In this document: piece after piece, positions 7,174 to 15,262 of the stretch
How the letters are laid out: each line of letters begins with the position of its first letter
How positions within the stretch are numbered: position 1 is the first letter of the stretch
Assembly (NCBI GenBank): GCA_042091225.1
Contig: JBELHW010000036.1
Location: forward strand, 1 to 17,287
Length of the DNA: 17,287 bases
Source of the DNA: JABAYQ01 sp042091225
GTDB taxonomy: Bacteria; Bacteroidota; Bacteroidia; Flavobacteriales; UBA7312
Reading direction: 5' to 3'
Made by a program: the position numbers and the translations under genes
The notes under the pieces: model-generated
What the model was told of the DNA's origin: nothing
The model's input: only the letters and a program-made list of their open reading frames with translations
Databases searched by the model: none

Positions 7174-9666
7174 ATGGAATTGATTATTAAATATTTACCA
7201 CTTTTCGGAGTTTTGGCTTTGGCTTTTGTATTCTGGAAAAATGCTTGGGTTTCCAAGCAAGAAGAAGGGACAGAAAAAATGTCTAGAATTGCAAAAAACA
7301 TCGCTGATGGTGCAATGTCATTTTTGAAAGCAGAATATAAAGTTTTATCGATTTTTGTTTTAGCTGTAGCGATTCTCCTGTACTTTAAAGGTACAAGCGA
7401 AGACGGATCTAACGGAATGGTTGCTGTTTCTTTTATAGTTGGAGCAATTTGTTCTGCATTAGCAGGATTTATTGGAATGAAAGTTGCTACCAAAGCAAAT
7501 GTTAGAACTACTAATGCTGCAAGAAATTCGTTGGGTAAAGCTTTAGAAGTTGCTTTTTCTGGAGGTGCTGTTATGGGCCTTGGTGTAGTTGGTTTAGGTG
7601 TTTTAGGACTTAGTTCGCTTTTTATTATTTATAGTGGTCAGGGCTGGGAACTTGGTGAAGTATTAAATGTACTTTCCGGATTTTCTCTTGGAGCATCATC
7701 GATTGCATTATTTGCTCGTGTTGGTGGTGGTATATATACTAAAGCTGCAGATGTAGGTGCTGACCTTGTAGGAAAGGTTGAAGCAGGTATTCCTGAAGAT
7801 CACCCTTTGAATCCTGCAACAATTGCAGATAATGTTGGTGATAATGTTGGAGATGTAGCCGGTATGGGTGCTGACCTTTTTGAGTCTTATGTAGGTTCTA
7901 TTATTGGTACAATGGTATTAGGTGCTGTTTATGCTACTTTACCAGAATTTCAAGCTCAGTTTGATGGATTAGGTGCTGTTTATTTACCTTTAGCACTGGC
8001 CGCAGTAGGTATTATAATGTCTATTATAGGTACATTTTTTGTTAAAGTAAAAGATGGAGGGTCTCCACATACCGCACTTAATTTAGGAGAGTTTGGTTCT
8101 GCAGGCTTAATGCTTATTGCATCTTGGTTTATTATTCAAGAAATGCTACCTGAGTCTTGGGTAGAAGGAGGAATGACTTATACTTCTACTGGTGTGTTTT
8201 GGGCTACAATTGCTGGTCTTGTTGCTGGTTTATTAGTTGGTAAAGTAACAGAATACTATACAGGAACAGGAACTAAACCGGTTAACTCAATCGTTCAACA
8301 ATCTGAAACAGGATCTGCAACTAATATTATTGCAGGTTTAGGTGTTGGTATGATGTCAACAGCAATTCCAATTCTTTTAATTGCTGCTGCAATTATTGTT
8401 TCACACATGTTTGCAGGGCTTTATGGTATAGCTATTGCCGCAGTAGGTATGCTTGCCAATACTGGTATTCAATTAGCTGTTGATGCTTACGGGCCTATTT
8501 CTGATAACGCTGGTGGTATAGCAGAAATGGCTGAATTAGAACCGGAAGTTAGAGAAAGAACAGATAAGTTAGATGCTGTAGGAAATACAACAGCAGCAAT
8601 TGGTAAAGGTTTTGCTATTGCATCGGCTGCTCTTACTGCACTTGCATTATTTGCTGCATTTATGAAAACAGCAAATATTACTGCTATTGATGTTTCACAG
8701 CCAGTTATTATGGCCGGATTATTAGTGGGTGGTATGTTACCATTTGTTTTTTCTGCTTTATCAATGAATGCAGTAGGTCGTGCGGCAATGGCCATGATTG
8801 AAGAAGTAAGAAGACAGTTTAGAGATATTCCTGCGTTAAAAGCTGCATTAGAGGTTATGCGTAAATATGATTCTGATATGTCTAAAGCTTCTGCTGCTGA
8901 CAGAAAAATCTTTGATGCTGCTGATGGTGTTGCAGAATACGATAAGTGTGTAGAAATATCTACTCAAGCTTCTATTAGAGAAATGGTATTGCCTGGCCTA
9001 TTAGCTATTGTAGTTCCTGTTTTAGTTGGTTTTATTGGTGGCGCTGAAATGTTAGGTGGTCTTTTAGCCGGTGTTACTACATGTGGTGTTTTAATGGCAA
9101 TCTTCCAGTCTAATGCTGGTGGTGCTTGGGATAATGCAAAGAAAATGATAGAAGAGCAGGGTAAAAAAGGTACAGATGCTCATAAAGCAGCTGTTGTTGG
9201 TGATACTGTTGGTGATCCTTTTAAAGATACTTCTGGGCCTTCATTAAACATTCTTCTGAAGTTGATGTCTGTTGTTGCTTTAGTTATTGCTCCTTCTATT
9301 GCAATAAACAAAGATGCTGTAAAGAATATGTCAATTGACAGTAATTCTGAAACTATCGAAATTGTAATGGGTGATGAATCAGCTGTTTTCGAAATGAATC
9401 CAAGAATAAATGGTGAGAATGGTAAAATTGAAGTTGTATCTGTGAAAATTGGTAATGGGGTTGATAAATCGTCTGACTTTTTAGATAAATTCTATTCTTC
9501 AAAAGATATTATGTTTGTTTCGGAATCATTAGAACAGATTAATAGAGATTCATATCAAGCAAAAGGAGTGCTTACATTTCCAAATATTGCTAAAATGAAA
9601 TGTGAAATTAAGTTTAATTCTGATGGAAAATCTTTTACAAATCCAGTTATTTCTGTGAAAAAGTAA
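7174..9666 (+). CDS. hppA: Membrane pyrophosphatase (K+-dependent type, proton or sodium pumping) with C-terminal YceI-like extension
   Basis: An integral membrane pump that hydrolyses cytoplasmic pyrophosphate and exports H+ and/or Na+. The core, residues 1 to about 711, has the family's multi-helix pattern. Catalytic signatures are GGGIYTKAADVGADLVGKVE (184-203), NPATIADNVGDNVGD (213-227) and, near the end, GDTVGDPFKDTSGPSLNIL (676-694). A474 and G477 in GNTTAAIGKG, in place of Lys and Thr, indicate the K+-dependent class. The ion pumped cannot be decided by eye. The usual DDPR before NPA reads DHPL (209-212). After the last helix an extra ~118 residues (712-830) follow, and these look like part of a YceI-type barrel; family members usually end near 700-770. 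Both termini of this family face the periplasm. It probably shares the pdhB transcript (18-base gap) and ends at a strong hairpin. Confidence 0.95.
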   Translation: MELIIKYLPLFGVLALAFVFWKNAWVSKQEEGTEKMSRIAKNIADGAMSFLKAEYKVLSIFVLAVAILLYFKGTSEDGSNGMVAVSFIVGAICSALAGFIGMKVATKANVRTTNAARNSLGKALEVAFSGGAVMGLGVVGLGVLGLSSLFIIYSGQGWELGEVLNVLSGFSLGASSIALFARVGGGIYTKAADVGADLVGKVEAGIPEDHPLNPATIADNVGDNVGDVAGMGADLFESYVGSIIGTMVLGAVYATLPEFQAQFDGLGAVYLPLALAAVGIIMSIIGTFFVKVKDGGSPHTALNLGEFGSAGLMLIASWFIIQEMLPESWVEGGMTYTSTGVFWATIAGLVAGLLVGKVTEYYTGTGTKPVNSIVQQSETGSATNIIAGLGVGMMSTAIPILLIAAAIIVSHMFAGLYGIAIAAVGMLANTGIQLAVDAYGPISDNAGGIAEMAELEPEVRERTDKLDAVGNTTAAIGKGFAIASAALTALALFAAFMKTANITAIDVSQPVIMAGLLVGGMLPFVFSALSMNAVGRAAMAMIEEVRRQFRDIPALKAALEVMRKYDSDMSKASAADRKIFDAADGVAEYDKCVEISTQASIREMVLPGLLAIVVPVLVGFIGGAEMLGGLLAGVTTCGVLMAIFQSNAGGAWDNAKKMIEEQGKKGTDAHKAAVVGDTVGDPFKDTSGPSLNILLKLMSVVALVIAPSIAINKDAVKNMSIDSNSETIEIVMGDESAVFEMNPRINGENGKIEVVSVKIGNGVDKSSDFLDKFYSSKDIMFVSESLEQINRDSYQAKGVLTFPNIAKMKCEIKFNSDGKSFTNPVISVKK

Positions 9667-9681
9667 TTTTAAATCATACAT

Positions 9682-9715
9682 AAAAAAAGCCCAGCAAAAT
9701 TTGCTGGGCTTTTTT
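9682..9715. terminator. Bidirectional rho-independent terminator between hppA and the convergent kinase
   Basis: An inverted repeat, GCCCAGC (9689-9695) and GCTGGGC (9703-9709), encloses a 7-base A/T loop that can pair further. It is flanked by seven A on the left and six T on the right. The symmetry lets it end hppA on the plus strand and the GH3-kinase unit on the minus strand. Confidence 0.93.
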
Positions 9716-9728
9716 ATTAAATATTATT

Positions 9729-10340
9729 TTAAAATAGGCCATTGATTTCGGCTTCAATTTTTGAAATTATTTCACCAAGATCTTCCTTATTATTTTGAAA
9801 ATCTAAATTATCGACATCAATAATTAAAATTTTGTCTTCATAATTGGAAATCCACGCCTCATATCTCTCATTTAGTCGACTTAAATAATCAATTCGAATA
9901 GAGTTTTCATAATCTCTTCCTCTTTTCTGTATTTGTTCTACAAGATTTGGCACCGAAGATCTAAGATAAATTAATAATGTAGGGGCTGGAATAAATGAAT
10001 TCATTAAACTGAATAAACTAGTATAGTTTTCATAATCCCTTGTACTCATTAAGCCCATAGCGTGTAAGTTAGGAGCAAAGATATAAGCATCTTCATAAAT
10101 GGTTCGATCTTGAACTACATTTTTATTTTCATTATGAATTTTTTGTATTTGTCCAAATCTACTATTCATAAAGTAAACTTGAAGATTGAAAGACCATCTT
10201 TGCATGTCTTTATAAAAGTCATTAAGATAAGGATTGTCATCTACATCTTCATAATGAGCATCCCATCCGTAATGTTTTGAAAGAAGATTTGTTAGTGTTG
10301 TTTTTCCAGATCCAATATTTCCAGCTATAGCTATGTGCAT
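9729..10340 (-). CDS. Deoxynucleoside kinase (dAK/dGK/dCK family), canonical copy
   Basis: A 203-residue P-loop kinase that transfers phosphate from ATP to a deoxynucleoside, the first salvage step. Motifs in order: Walker A GNIGSGKTT (7-15); the ED-x(3)-NPYL stretch (31-39) that binds the sugar and holds the catalytic acid; D78-R79 in QDRTIYEDAYIF, the D/E-R motif that positions the nucleoside; and the arginine-rich lid KRGRDYE (139-145). The length and motifs suit the small bacterial deoxyadenosine/deoxyguanosine kinases; base preference cannot be read from sequence. It lies 25 bases after the GH3-type gene on the same strand, and its 3' end faces the bidirectional terminator. A second, divergent paralogue is at 15745-16374. 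Confidence 0.92.
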   Translation of the reverse strand: MHIAIAGNIGSGKTTLTNLLSKHYGWDAHYEDVDDNPYLNDFYKDMQRWSFNLQVYFMNSRFGQIQKIHNENKNVVQDRTIYEDAYIFAPNLHAMGLMSTRDYENYTSLFSLMNSFIPAPTLLIYLRSSVPNLVEQIQKRGRDYENSIRIDYLSRLNERYEAWISNYEDKILIIDVDNLDFQNNKEDLGEIISKIEAEINGLF

Positions 10341-10365
10341 AGTTATTTATTTTTGCGATACTAAT

Positions 10366-11898
10366 TTAATTTATTTTATATGATTTCAAACTTAAACTTT
10401 CATTTTTAAACATAGAATCTACTAAGTCTCTATTATTATTTAATCTTGGCACCTTAAATTGTCTGCCTAATCTGTTATTTTTTTTCATCCAATTATAAAA
10501 GAAGCTTTTTGAAACGACATTTAAAATAGGAGACCTTAAAGCCATATCTTTATGTCTTTTAGCTTCATAATCTGAATTTAATTTTTTTAAATTTTCATCT
10601 AAAAGAGTAATAAACTTTTCTTTGTTTGAGGGCTCTTTTTCGAATTCTATAAACCATTCATGTCGGCCTTTTTCGCTTTTAGAAATAAAAATGGGAGCAG
10701 CAGTATATTCCTTAATTATAGAGCCCGTCAATTGACAAGCTACTTTTAAGGCTTTATCTGCGTTTTCAATAATTAATTCTTCTCCAAAAGCATTTATAAA
10801 CTGAGTTGTCCTTCCTGTTATTTTTACTCTATATGGAGATATAGATGTAAATATGATGGTATCGCCTATAAGATACCTCCATAAACCAGCGTTTGTTGTT
10901 ATTACAAGAGCATAATTTTTATTCTTTTGCACTTCCCATATAGGAATGGCATTTTCGAGAGAAAATTTATCCATAGGAATGAATTCGTAAAAAATACCAT
11001 AATCGAGCATTAATAACATTTCTTCACTATTTTTAAGATCTTGAATTCCGAAAAATCCTTCTGATGCATTATAAGTTTCCAAATAATTTATTGAATTCGG
11101 AAATTGCCTCTTAAATTGTTCTCTGTAAGGAGTAAAATTTATTCCTCCATGCATATAAAGTTGCATATTAGGCCATATTTCTTGCATATTTTTTGCTCCA
11201 GTATTTTGTAACATTTTCTCAAATAAAACTAGTATCCAGGAAGGTACTCCAGAAATATTAGTAACATCTTCCTTTGCGATGATGTCAGCCATTTGTTTTA
11301 TTTTTTCTTCAAAGTTATTCATCAAACGTATTTCTTTATTTGGTGTTTGATGAATATTGACCCAAAATGGAAGATTTTCAACTATAATAGCAGATAAATC
11401 ACCATCTTTAGTACTCTGAGACAACGATGGTTCATGACTTCCTCCCATTATTACGCTTTTCCCATTGAAAATTGTAGTGTCAGGATAGTTTTCACAATAT
11501 AAAGCCAACATATCCTTTCCTCCTTTAAAATGACAATCAATTAATGATTCATTTGTTACTGGAATAAACTTACTTTTTGAACCACTAGTTCCAGAAGATT
11601 TAGCAAACCATTTAGTTGGTGTTGGCCATAAAATATTTTCTTCTCCTTGTCTTACTCTTTTAATTTCATGTTCTAAATTATTATAATCGGAGATTGGGAT
11701 TTTGTTTTTAAATTCTAGATATGTTTTGATGTTTTTAAAATCATGCTTTTCTCCCCACTCAGTGTTTTTTGCAGTGCTCAATAATTTAAAAAGCAATTCG
11801 TTTTGTACGTTATGAGGAAATTTAACAAAAAGCTCAATTTGATGCATTCTCTTCCTCATTACCCACGACATTATTGTACTTTTTAATGGAAAAATCAT
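10366..11898 (-). CDS. GH3-family adenylate-forming acyl-acid amido synthetase-like protein
   Basis: A 510-residue member of the GH3 family, best known from plant enzymes that adenylate acidic hormones and conjugate them to amino acids. ATP-binding signatures are visible: SSGTSGSKSKFIPVT (101-115), the YNASEGFFG segment (276-284), the WRYLIGDTI motif (341-349), ITGR (361-364) and NAFGEEL (370-376), in the order of the family. Bacterial homologues are common in Bacteroidota but their acyl substrate and acceptor are unknown, so a specific reaction should not be assumed. The first ATG at 11898 was kept because MIFPLKSTIMSWVMRKRMHQ resembles the usual start of bacterial members; M10 is an alternative. 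Only 45 bases separate it from the divergent DUF2797 gene, and no consensus promoter is evident there. The deoxynucleoside kinase follows after 25 bases. Confidence 0.88.
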   Translation of the reverse strand: MIFPLKSTIMSWVMRKRMHQIELFVKFPHNVQNELLFKLLSTAKNTEWGEKHDFKNIKTYLEFKNKIPISDYNNLEHEIKRVRQGEENILWPTPTKWFAKSSGTSGSKSKFIPVTNESLIDCHFKGGKDMLALYCENYPDTTIFNGKSVIMGGSHEPSLSQSTKDGDLSAIIVENLPFWVNIHQTPNKEIRLMNNFEEKIKQMADIIAKEDVTNISGVPSWILVLFEKMLQNTGAKNMQEIWPNMQLYMHGGINFTPYREQFKRQFPNSINYLETYNASEGFFGIQDLKNSEEMLLMLDYGIFYEFIPMDKFSLENAIPIWEVQKNKNYALVITTNAGLWRYLIGDTIIFTSISPYRVKITGRTTQFINAFGEELIIENADKALKVACQLTGSIIKEYTAAPIFISKSEKGRHEWFIEFEKEPSNKEKFITLLDENLKKLNSDYEAKRHKDMALRSPILNVVSKSFFYNWMKKNNRLGRQFKVPRLNNNRDLVDSMFKNESLSLKSYKIN

Positions 11899-11943
11899 AT
11901 CTTAGACGTAAAGTAGATTAGGCTATAAAAATATTAAATTCAT

Positions 11944-12738
11944 ATGAAAATTACAGGTAGTTTGCAAAAAATGAAAAGCAAATTAACGCATCCAATAACT
12001 TATCATCTTCCCATAGGTGAACAATTAGTTGACATGAATGCATTAATTGGTAAAAATATTCATTTTAATTTCGAAAATCTTATTTTTTGTGTTGATTGTG
12101 GTGCACAAACTTATAAATCTTTTAATCAAGGCTTTTGCTACTCTTGTTTTAAAAATTCTCCAATGGCTTCTGAATGTATAATCCATCCTGAAAGATGTCA
12201 GGCACACTTAGGTATTGGAAGAGATATGGAGTGGGAAAGAAAGTACCATTTAACACCTCAATTAGTTTATTTAGCATTAACTGCAAATGCAAAAGTAGGA
12301 ATTACAAGAAAGCCTCAAATTCCAACAAGATGGATAGATCAAGGTGCTTATCAGACTATTATTTTAGCAGAAACACCAAACAGATATTTGTCAGGAATGA
12401 TTGAAGTTCATTTAAAATCATTTATAGCAGACAAGACCCATTGGCAAAAAATGTTGAAGAATAATATAAATCCTGAAGTTGACTTAATTGATTTAAAGAA
12501 AGAGATGGTTAACCACCTACCAAATGATTTAAAACAATATGTTGTAGATTCCGAATTATTGCAACTTAATTATCCAGTTTTACAGTATCCTACTAAGGTG
12601 AAAAGTATGAGCTTTGATAAAACTAATCAAATAAGCGGAAAATTAACTGGAATAAAAGGGCAGTATTTAATGTTAGATAACCAGTTTGTTTTGAATATTA
12701 GAAAACATACAGGTTACGTGGTTAGTATTAATTATTGA
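11944..12738 (+). CDS. DUF2797 protein with Cys-rich putative zinc site
   Basis: A 264-residue cytoplasmic protein that I recognise as DUF2797; its function is not established. After an N-terminal strand region (GSLQKM, ITYHLPIG, NALIGKNI), residues 49-88 hold a likely zinc site: C49-x2-C52, C65-x2-C68, then C78, C85 and H88. Next comes the best-conserved block: VYLALTANAKVGITR (108-122), PTRWIDQGA (127-135) and SGMIEVHLK...ADKTHW (150-167). The spacing of the VYL/KVGIT strands, R129 and E154 resembles the GIY-YIG nuclease fold, though this is inferred by eye. The C-terminal part (about 190-264) looks like another small beta domain. Its stop overlaps the convergent transporter gene by 7 bases. 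The start ATG gives the expected family N-terminus. Confidence 0.88.
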   Translation: MKITGSLQKMKSKLTHPITYHLPIGEQLVDMNALIGKNIHFNFENLIFCVDCGAQTYKSFNQGFCYSCFKNSPMASECIIHPERCQAHLGIGRDMEWERKYHLTPQLVYLALTANAKVGITRKPQIPTRWIDQGAYQTIILAETPNRYLSGMIEVHLKSFIADKTHWQKMLKNNINPEVDLIDLKKEMVNHLPNDLKQYVVDSELLQLNYPVLQYPTKVKSMSFDKTNQISGKLTGIKGQYLMLDNQFVLNIRKHTGYVVSINY

Positions 12739-13415
12739 ACCTCCTGTCCAAACTTTAAGTTTAGTTTTTTTCTAATCAAGTGGGTAGCTAAGTAGAGAAG
12801 GGGCGTATCAATAACTGCTACTAATATTTTGAATAAAATTCCACTTGTGAAGAGAGTCCAAAAACTAGTCCAATCTAGCACTTCAAAATAACACAGAAGA
12901 AGTAATACTACTGACGTATCAGTTATTTGAGAACAAAAGGTAGATGCATTATTTCTCAACCACATTTTCTTTCCATTTGTTAATTTTTTCCAGAAATGAT
13001 ATATTCTAACATCAACAAATTGAGCACCTAAGTAAGCAATCATAGAAGCAGCTACGGCTAAAGCTGTAAAATTAAAAACTCTACTAAATGTTTTGTCATC
13101 TAATGGAGAGTTTTCTATTGCAGGTGCTGCATCTGCAATCCATATAATTATTAAAATAAATAGACTTGCAAACAATCCAGCGATTACAACGTCAGTAGCT
13201 TTCTTTTTCCCATAAATCTCAGATATTATATCTGTAACAAGAAAGGTAATTGGGTAAGGAATAATACCTACAGATAATTCGAAATTGAACCATCCGAATG
13301 GATTCCAACTAAAAAATTTTTGAAAAATTAAGTTACTTACAACTAAGGAGGCAATAAAAATACCTGAAAGAATTAAAAAAATTCTGTTAGATAATCTATT
13401 TTCTTCTTTTGTCAT
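12732..13415 (-). CDS. YhhQ-type queuosine precursor transporter
   Basis: A 227-residue multi-pass membrane protein of the YhhQ / DUF165 family, which in E. coli imports the 7-deazaguanine queuosine precursors preQ0 and preQ1. About six hydrophobic segments are visible. Conserved blocks are PYPITFLVTDIISEIYGKKKA (around 53-73), GAQFVDVRIYHFWKK (130-144) and WLRNNASTFCSQITDTSV (152-169). These hold the acidic and polar residues typical of the family, which probably form the substrate site. The ATG directly follows the sppA stop (TAA then ATG, no gap), so it is read from the sppA transcript. Its 3' end overlaps the convergent DUF2797 gene and no terminator is obvious. Substrate specificity in this organism is assumed from the family. 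Confidence 0.92.
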   Translation of the reverse strand: MTKEENRLSNRIFLILSGIFIASLVVSNLIFQKFFSWNPFGWFNFELSVGIIPYPITFLVTDIISEIYGKKKATDVVIAGLFASLFILIIIWIADAAPAIENSPLDDKTFSRVFNFTALAVAASMIAYLGAQFVDVRIYHFWKKLTNGKKMWLRNNASTFCSQITDTSVVLLLLCYFEVLDWTSFWTLFTSGILFKILVAVIDTPLLYLATHLIRKKLNLKFGQEVQ

Positions 13416-15182
13416 TTATCTAATTTTAAATGTTTGAGGCATTCTCATCTGTATTTCATCCATCGATTTAATACTTTTTAAGTTATGATATGTGTTATAA
13501 AATTCACCTAACTCATTTTTGACGACAGCTTTTTTAAGTTTACCACTCATTAAATCTTCGATTAATATTTCAATAGGATCTTTTTGCTTAGGTAAATTTA
13601 CAATTCTAAAATCTTTTAGATTAGCCATTTTAGTACTAATCTCTATTGCTTGTTCTAATCCGCCCAATACGTCAACTAGACCTAGTTCTAGAGCATCTCT
13701 TCCTGTCCATACTCTTCCCTGACCGATACTGTCTACATATTCTTTTGTTAGGTTTCTTCCTTCAGAAACTCGACTGATAAATGTATCATAAACATTTTCT
13801 ACAGAGTTTTGAATAATTTGTCTTTCAACACTAGTAAGTGGTCTAAAGATACTTCCCAAATCAGCATGTTTATTTGTTTTTACAGTATCAATATTTACCC
13901 CTAATTTATTATTCATCATTTCTTTGGCATTCATTATAACGCCAAAAACTCCAATAGATCCTGTTATTGTAGTAGGACTTGCAACAATCGTATCTGCCTG
14001 ACAAGCAATGTAGTATCCACCAGAGGCAGCAACATCACCCATTGAAACAACGATTGGTTTTTCTTTTTTCGCTAAAGCCATTTCTCTTAAAATAGTTTCT
14101 GATGCCAATGCTGATCCGCCCGGTGAATTTACTCTTAAAACAATAGCTTTTATATTCTTATCTTTTCTTGCTTTTCGAATAGTTTTCGATAAGCTCTCTG
14201 ATCCAATAGATTCGTTAGAACCTTCGCCACCATTTATCTCTCCACTTGCATAAATTACTGCAACTTTATTTTTAGTGTATTCTTTTTCTTTTGATTTTAC
14301 AACAACGTCTTTGTATTTATTGATTGAAACTAAATTTATATCCTTATCTTTTTCAATGTTTAATTTTGATTTTAAGCTGTCTATTAGTTCATCTTTATAA
14401 AGAAGCTTATCAACTAGTTTATATTCTATTGCTTGTTCTGCTTTTTGAATGAGTAAATTTTGAGCAATTGTATTTATTTCCTTTTGAGCTATATTTCTAC
14501 TTTTACTAATTCCTTTTGTTAAATCAAACCAGAGTGATGATAGGAATTTTGAAACTTGAATTCTGTTCGATTCACTCATTTTTTCAAGAATAAAAGGTTC
14601 AACAGCACTTTTAAACTTACCATGTCTTATTATCTGAGCTTCTATTTCAAGTTTTTCTAAAGTGTTTTTGAAAAACATTCCCTGATAGGCTAAACCTTTT
14701 AGTTCTAGGATTCCCTGAGGATGTAGATATATTTCGTCTGCAACAGAAGAAACATAATATGCAGATTGTCCGTACATTTCTCCGTAAGAAATAATGAATT
14801 TATCAGTTGAGTCTTTAAACTCTTTTAATTTATTTCTAATTTCTTCTAGGCTAGCAGTACTAGCGGAAAGGCTTTCAATATTAAGATAAATACCTTTGAT
14901 TCTATCATCGTATTTTGCTTTTTCAATAGAGGATAAAATATTATTCAAACCGATTTTTCCATCTGTTTGGTTGAGTATATTTTCAATGTCTATTTCATCT
15001 GACCCTCTGTCTGTAATTGGACCGTTAAGTTTAATTTTTAAAATAGTATTCTCTTTAATTTCTTTTACTTGAGTGTCTGAACTTGAGGAGACAACAACAA
15101 TACTTATAATAAGAATTATGACAAAAAAAGATACTATGGTGGTAACTATAGACCCTATAAGTTTTTTTAAGAAGTTTAACAT
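13416..15182 (-). CDS. sppA: Signal peptide peptidase SppA, long (67-kDa) form
   Basis: An inner-membrane serine protease that cleaves remnant signal peptides. From ATG at 15182 it is 588 residues. Residues 1-32 give a short basic start and one transmembrane anchor. Two tandem S49 domains follow. The catalytic Ser/Lys dyad is split across them as in E. coli SppA: general base K191 in RHGKFKSAVEPF, and nucleophile S387 in MGDVAASGGYY, preceded by VNSPGGS (351-357). The separation (196 residues) is close to E. coli's 200. An in-frame ATG at 15209 would add nine residues, but it lies inside a -7-like promoter box and MLNFLKKLIG is the more usual start, so 15182 was chosen. The yhhQ-type gene follows without a gap. 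Confidence 0.93.
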   Translation of the reverse strand: MLNFLKKLIGSIVTTIVSFFVIILIISIVVVSSSSDTQVKEIKENTILKIKLNGPITDRGSDEIDIENILNQTDGKIGLNNILSSIEKAKYDDRIKGIYLNIESLSASTASLEEIRNKLKEFKDSTDKFIISYGEMYGQSAYYVSSVADEIYLHPQGILELKGLAYQGMFFKNTLEKLEIEAQIIRHGKFKSAVEPFILEKMSESNRIQVSKFLSSLWFDLTKGISKSRNIAQKEINTIAQNLLIQKAEQAIEYKLVDKLLYKDELIDSLKSKLNIEKDKDINLVSINKYKDVVVKSKEKEYTKNKVAVIYASGEINGGEGSNESIGSESLSKTIRKARKDKNIKAIVLRVNSPGGSALASETILREMALAKKEKPIVVSMGDVAASGGYYIACQADTIVASPTTITGSIGVFGVIMNAKEMMNNKLGVNIDTVKTNKHADLGSIFRPLTSVERQIIQNSVENVYDTFISRVSEGRNLTKEYVDSIGQGRVWTGRDALELGLVDVLGGLEQAIEISTKMANLKDFRIVNLPKQKDPIEILIEDLMSGKLKKAVVKNELGEFYNTYHNLKSIKSMDEIQMRMPQTFKIR

Positions 15183-15206
15183 GTTTCTAGCTTTTATATT
15201 AAGTAA

Positions 15207-15214
15207 CAAATTTA
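15207..15214 (-). promoter_or_regulatory. Candidate -7 box for sppA
   Basis: On the minus strand 15214-15207 reads TAAATTTG, an exact fit to the Bacteroidota -7 consensus and identical to the box before etfB. It lies about 25 bases upstream of the chosen sppA ATG. No TTTG is visible at the -33 position, so confidence is limited. Confidence 0.4.
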
Positions 15215-15262
15215 TTTATTTTTTAGTGAATAATGATTGTAGTGTTTATTATTTTTGAAGTA

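Noticed and set aside
7023..7493. A 156-codon open frame on the minus strand across the pdhB-hppA junction
   Set aside because: It lies opposite two well-conserved genes, has no recognisable motif, and its composition is that of reversed membrane-protein codons.
8487..8795. A 102-codon minus-strand open frame inside hppA
   Set aside because: It is antisense to conserved helices of the pump; its Ala/Ile-rich translation is what the reverse of such sequence gives.
11899..11943. A divergent promoter pair between the GH3-type and DUF2797 genes
   Set aside because: No TAnnTTTG or its complement with a spaced TTTG is present in these 45 bases; promoters must lie within the gene ends or use another form.
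12750..12770. AAACTT-T-AAGTTT palindrome followed by T residues, as a terminator for the DUF2797 gene
   Set aside because: The stem is all but one pair A/T, the loop is a single base, and it lies within the coding end of the transporter gene; too weak to call.
15183..15209. Longer sppA start at 15209
   Set aside because: The nine added residues are not typical of the family, and the ATG falls within a -7-like box that would serve the shorter start.
15250..15257. TATTTTTG on the plus strand as a folK promoter
   Set aside because: It fits the -7 consensus but ends only 5 bases before the folK ATG and has no TTTG 17-23 bases upstream, so it would require a leaderless transcript. The folK promoter remains unplaced.
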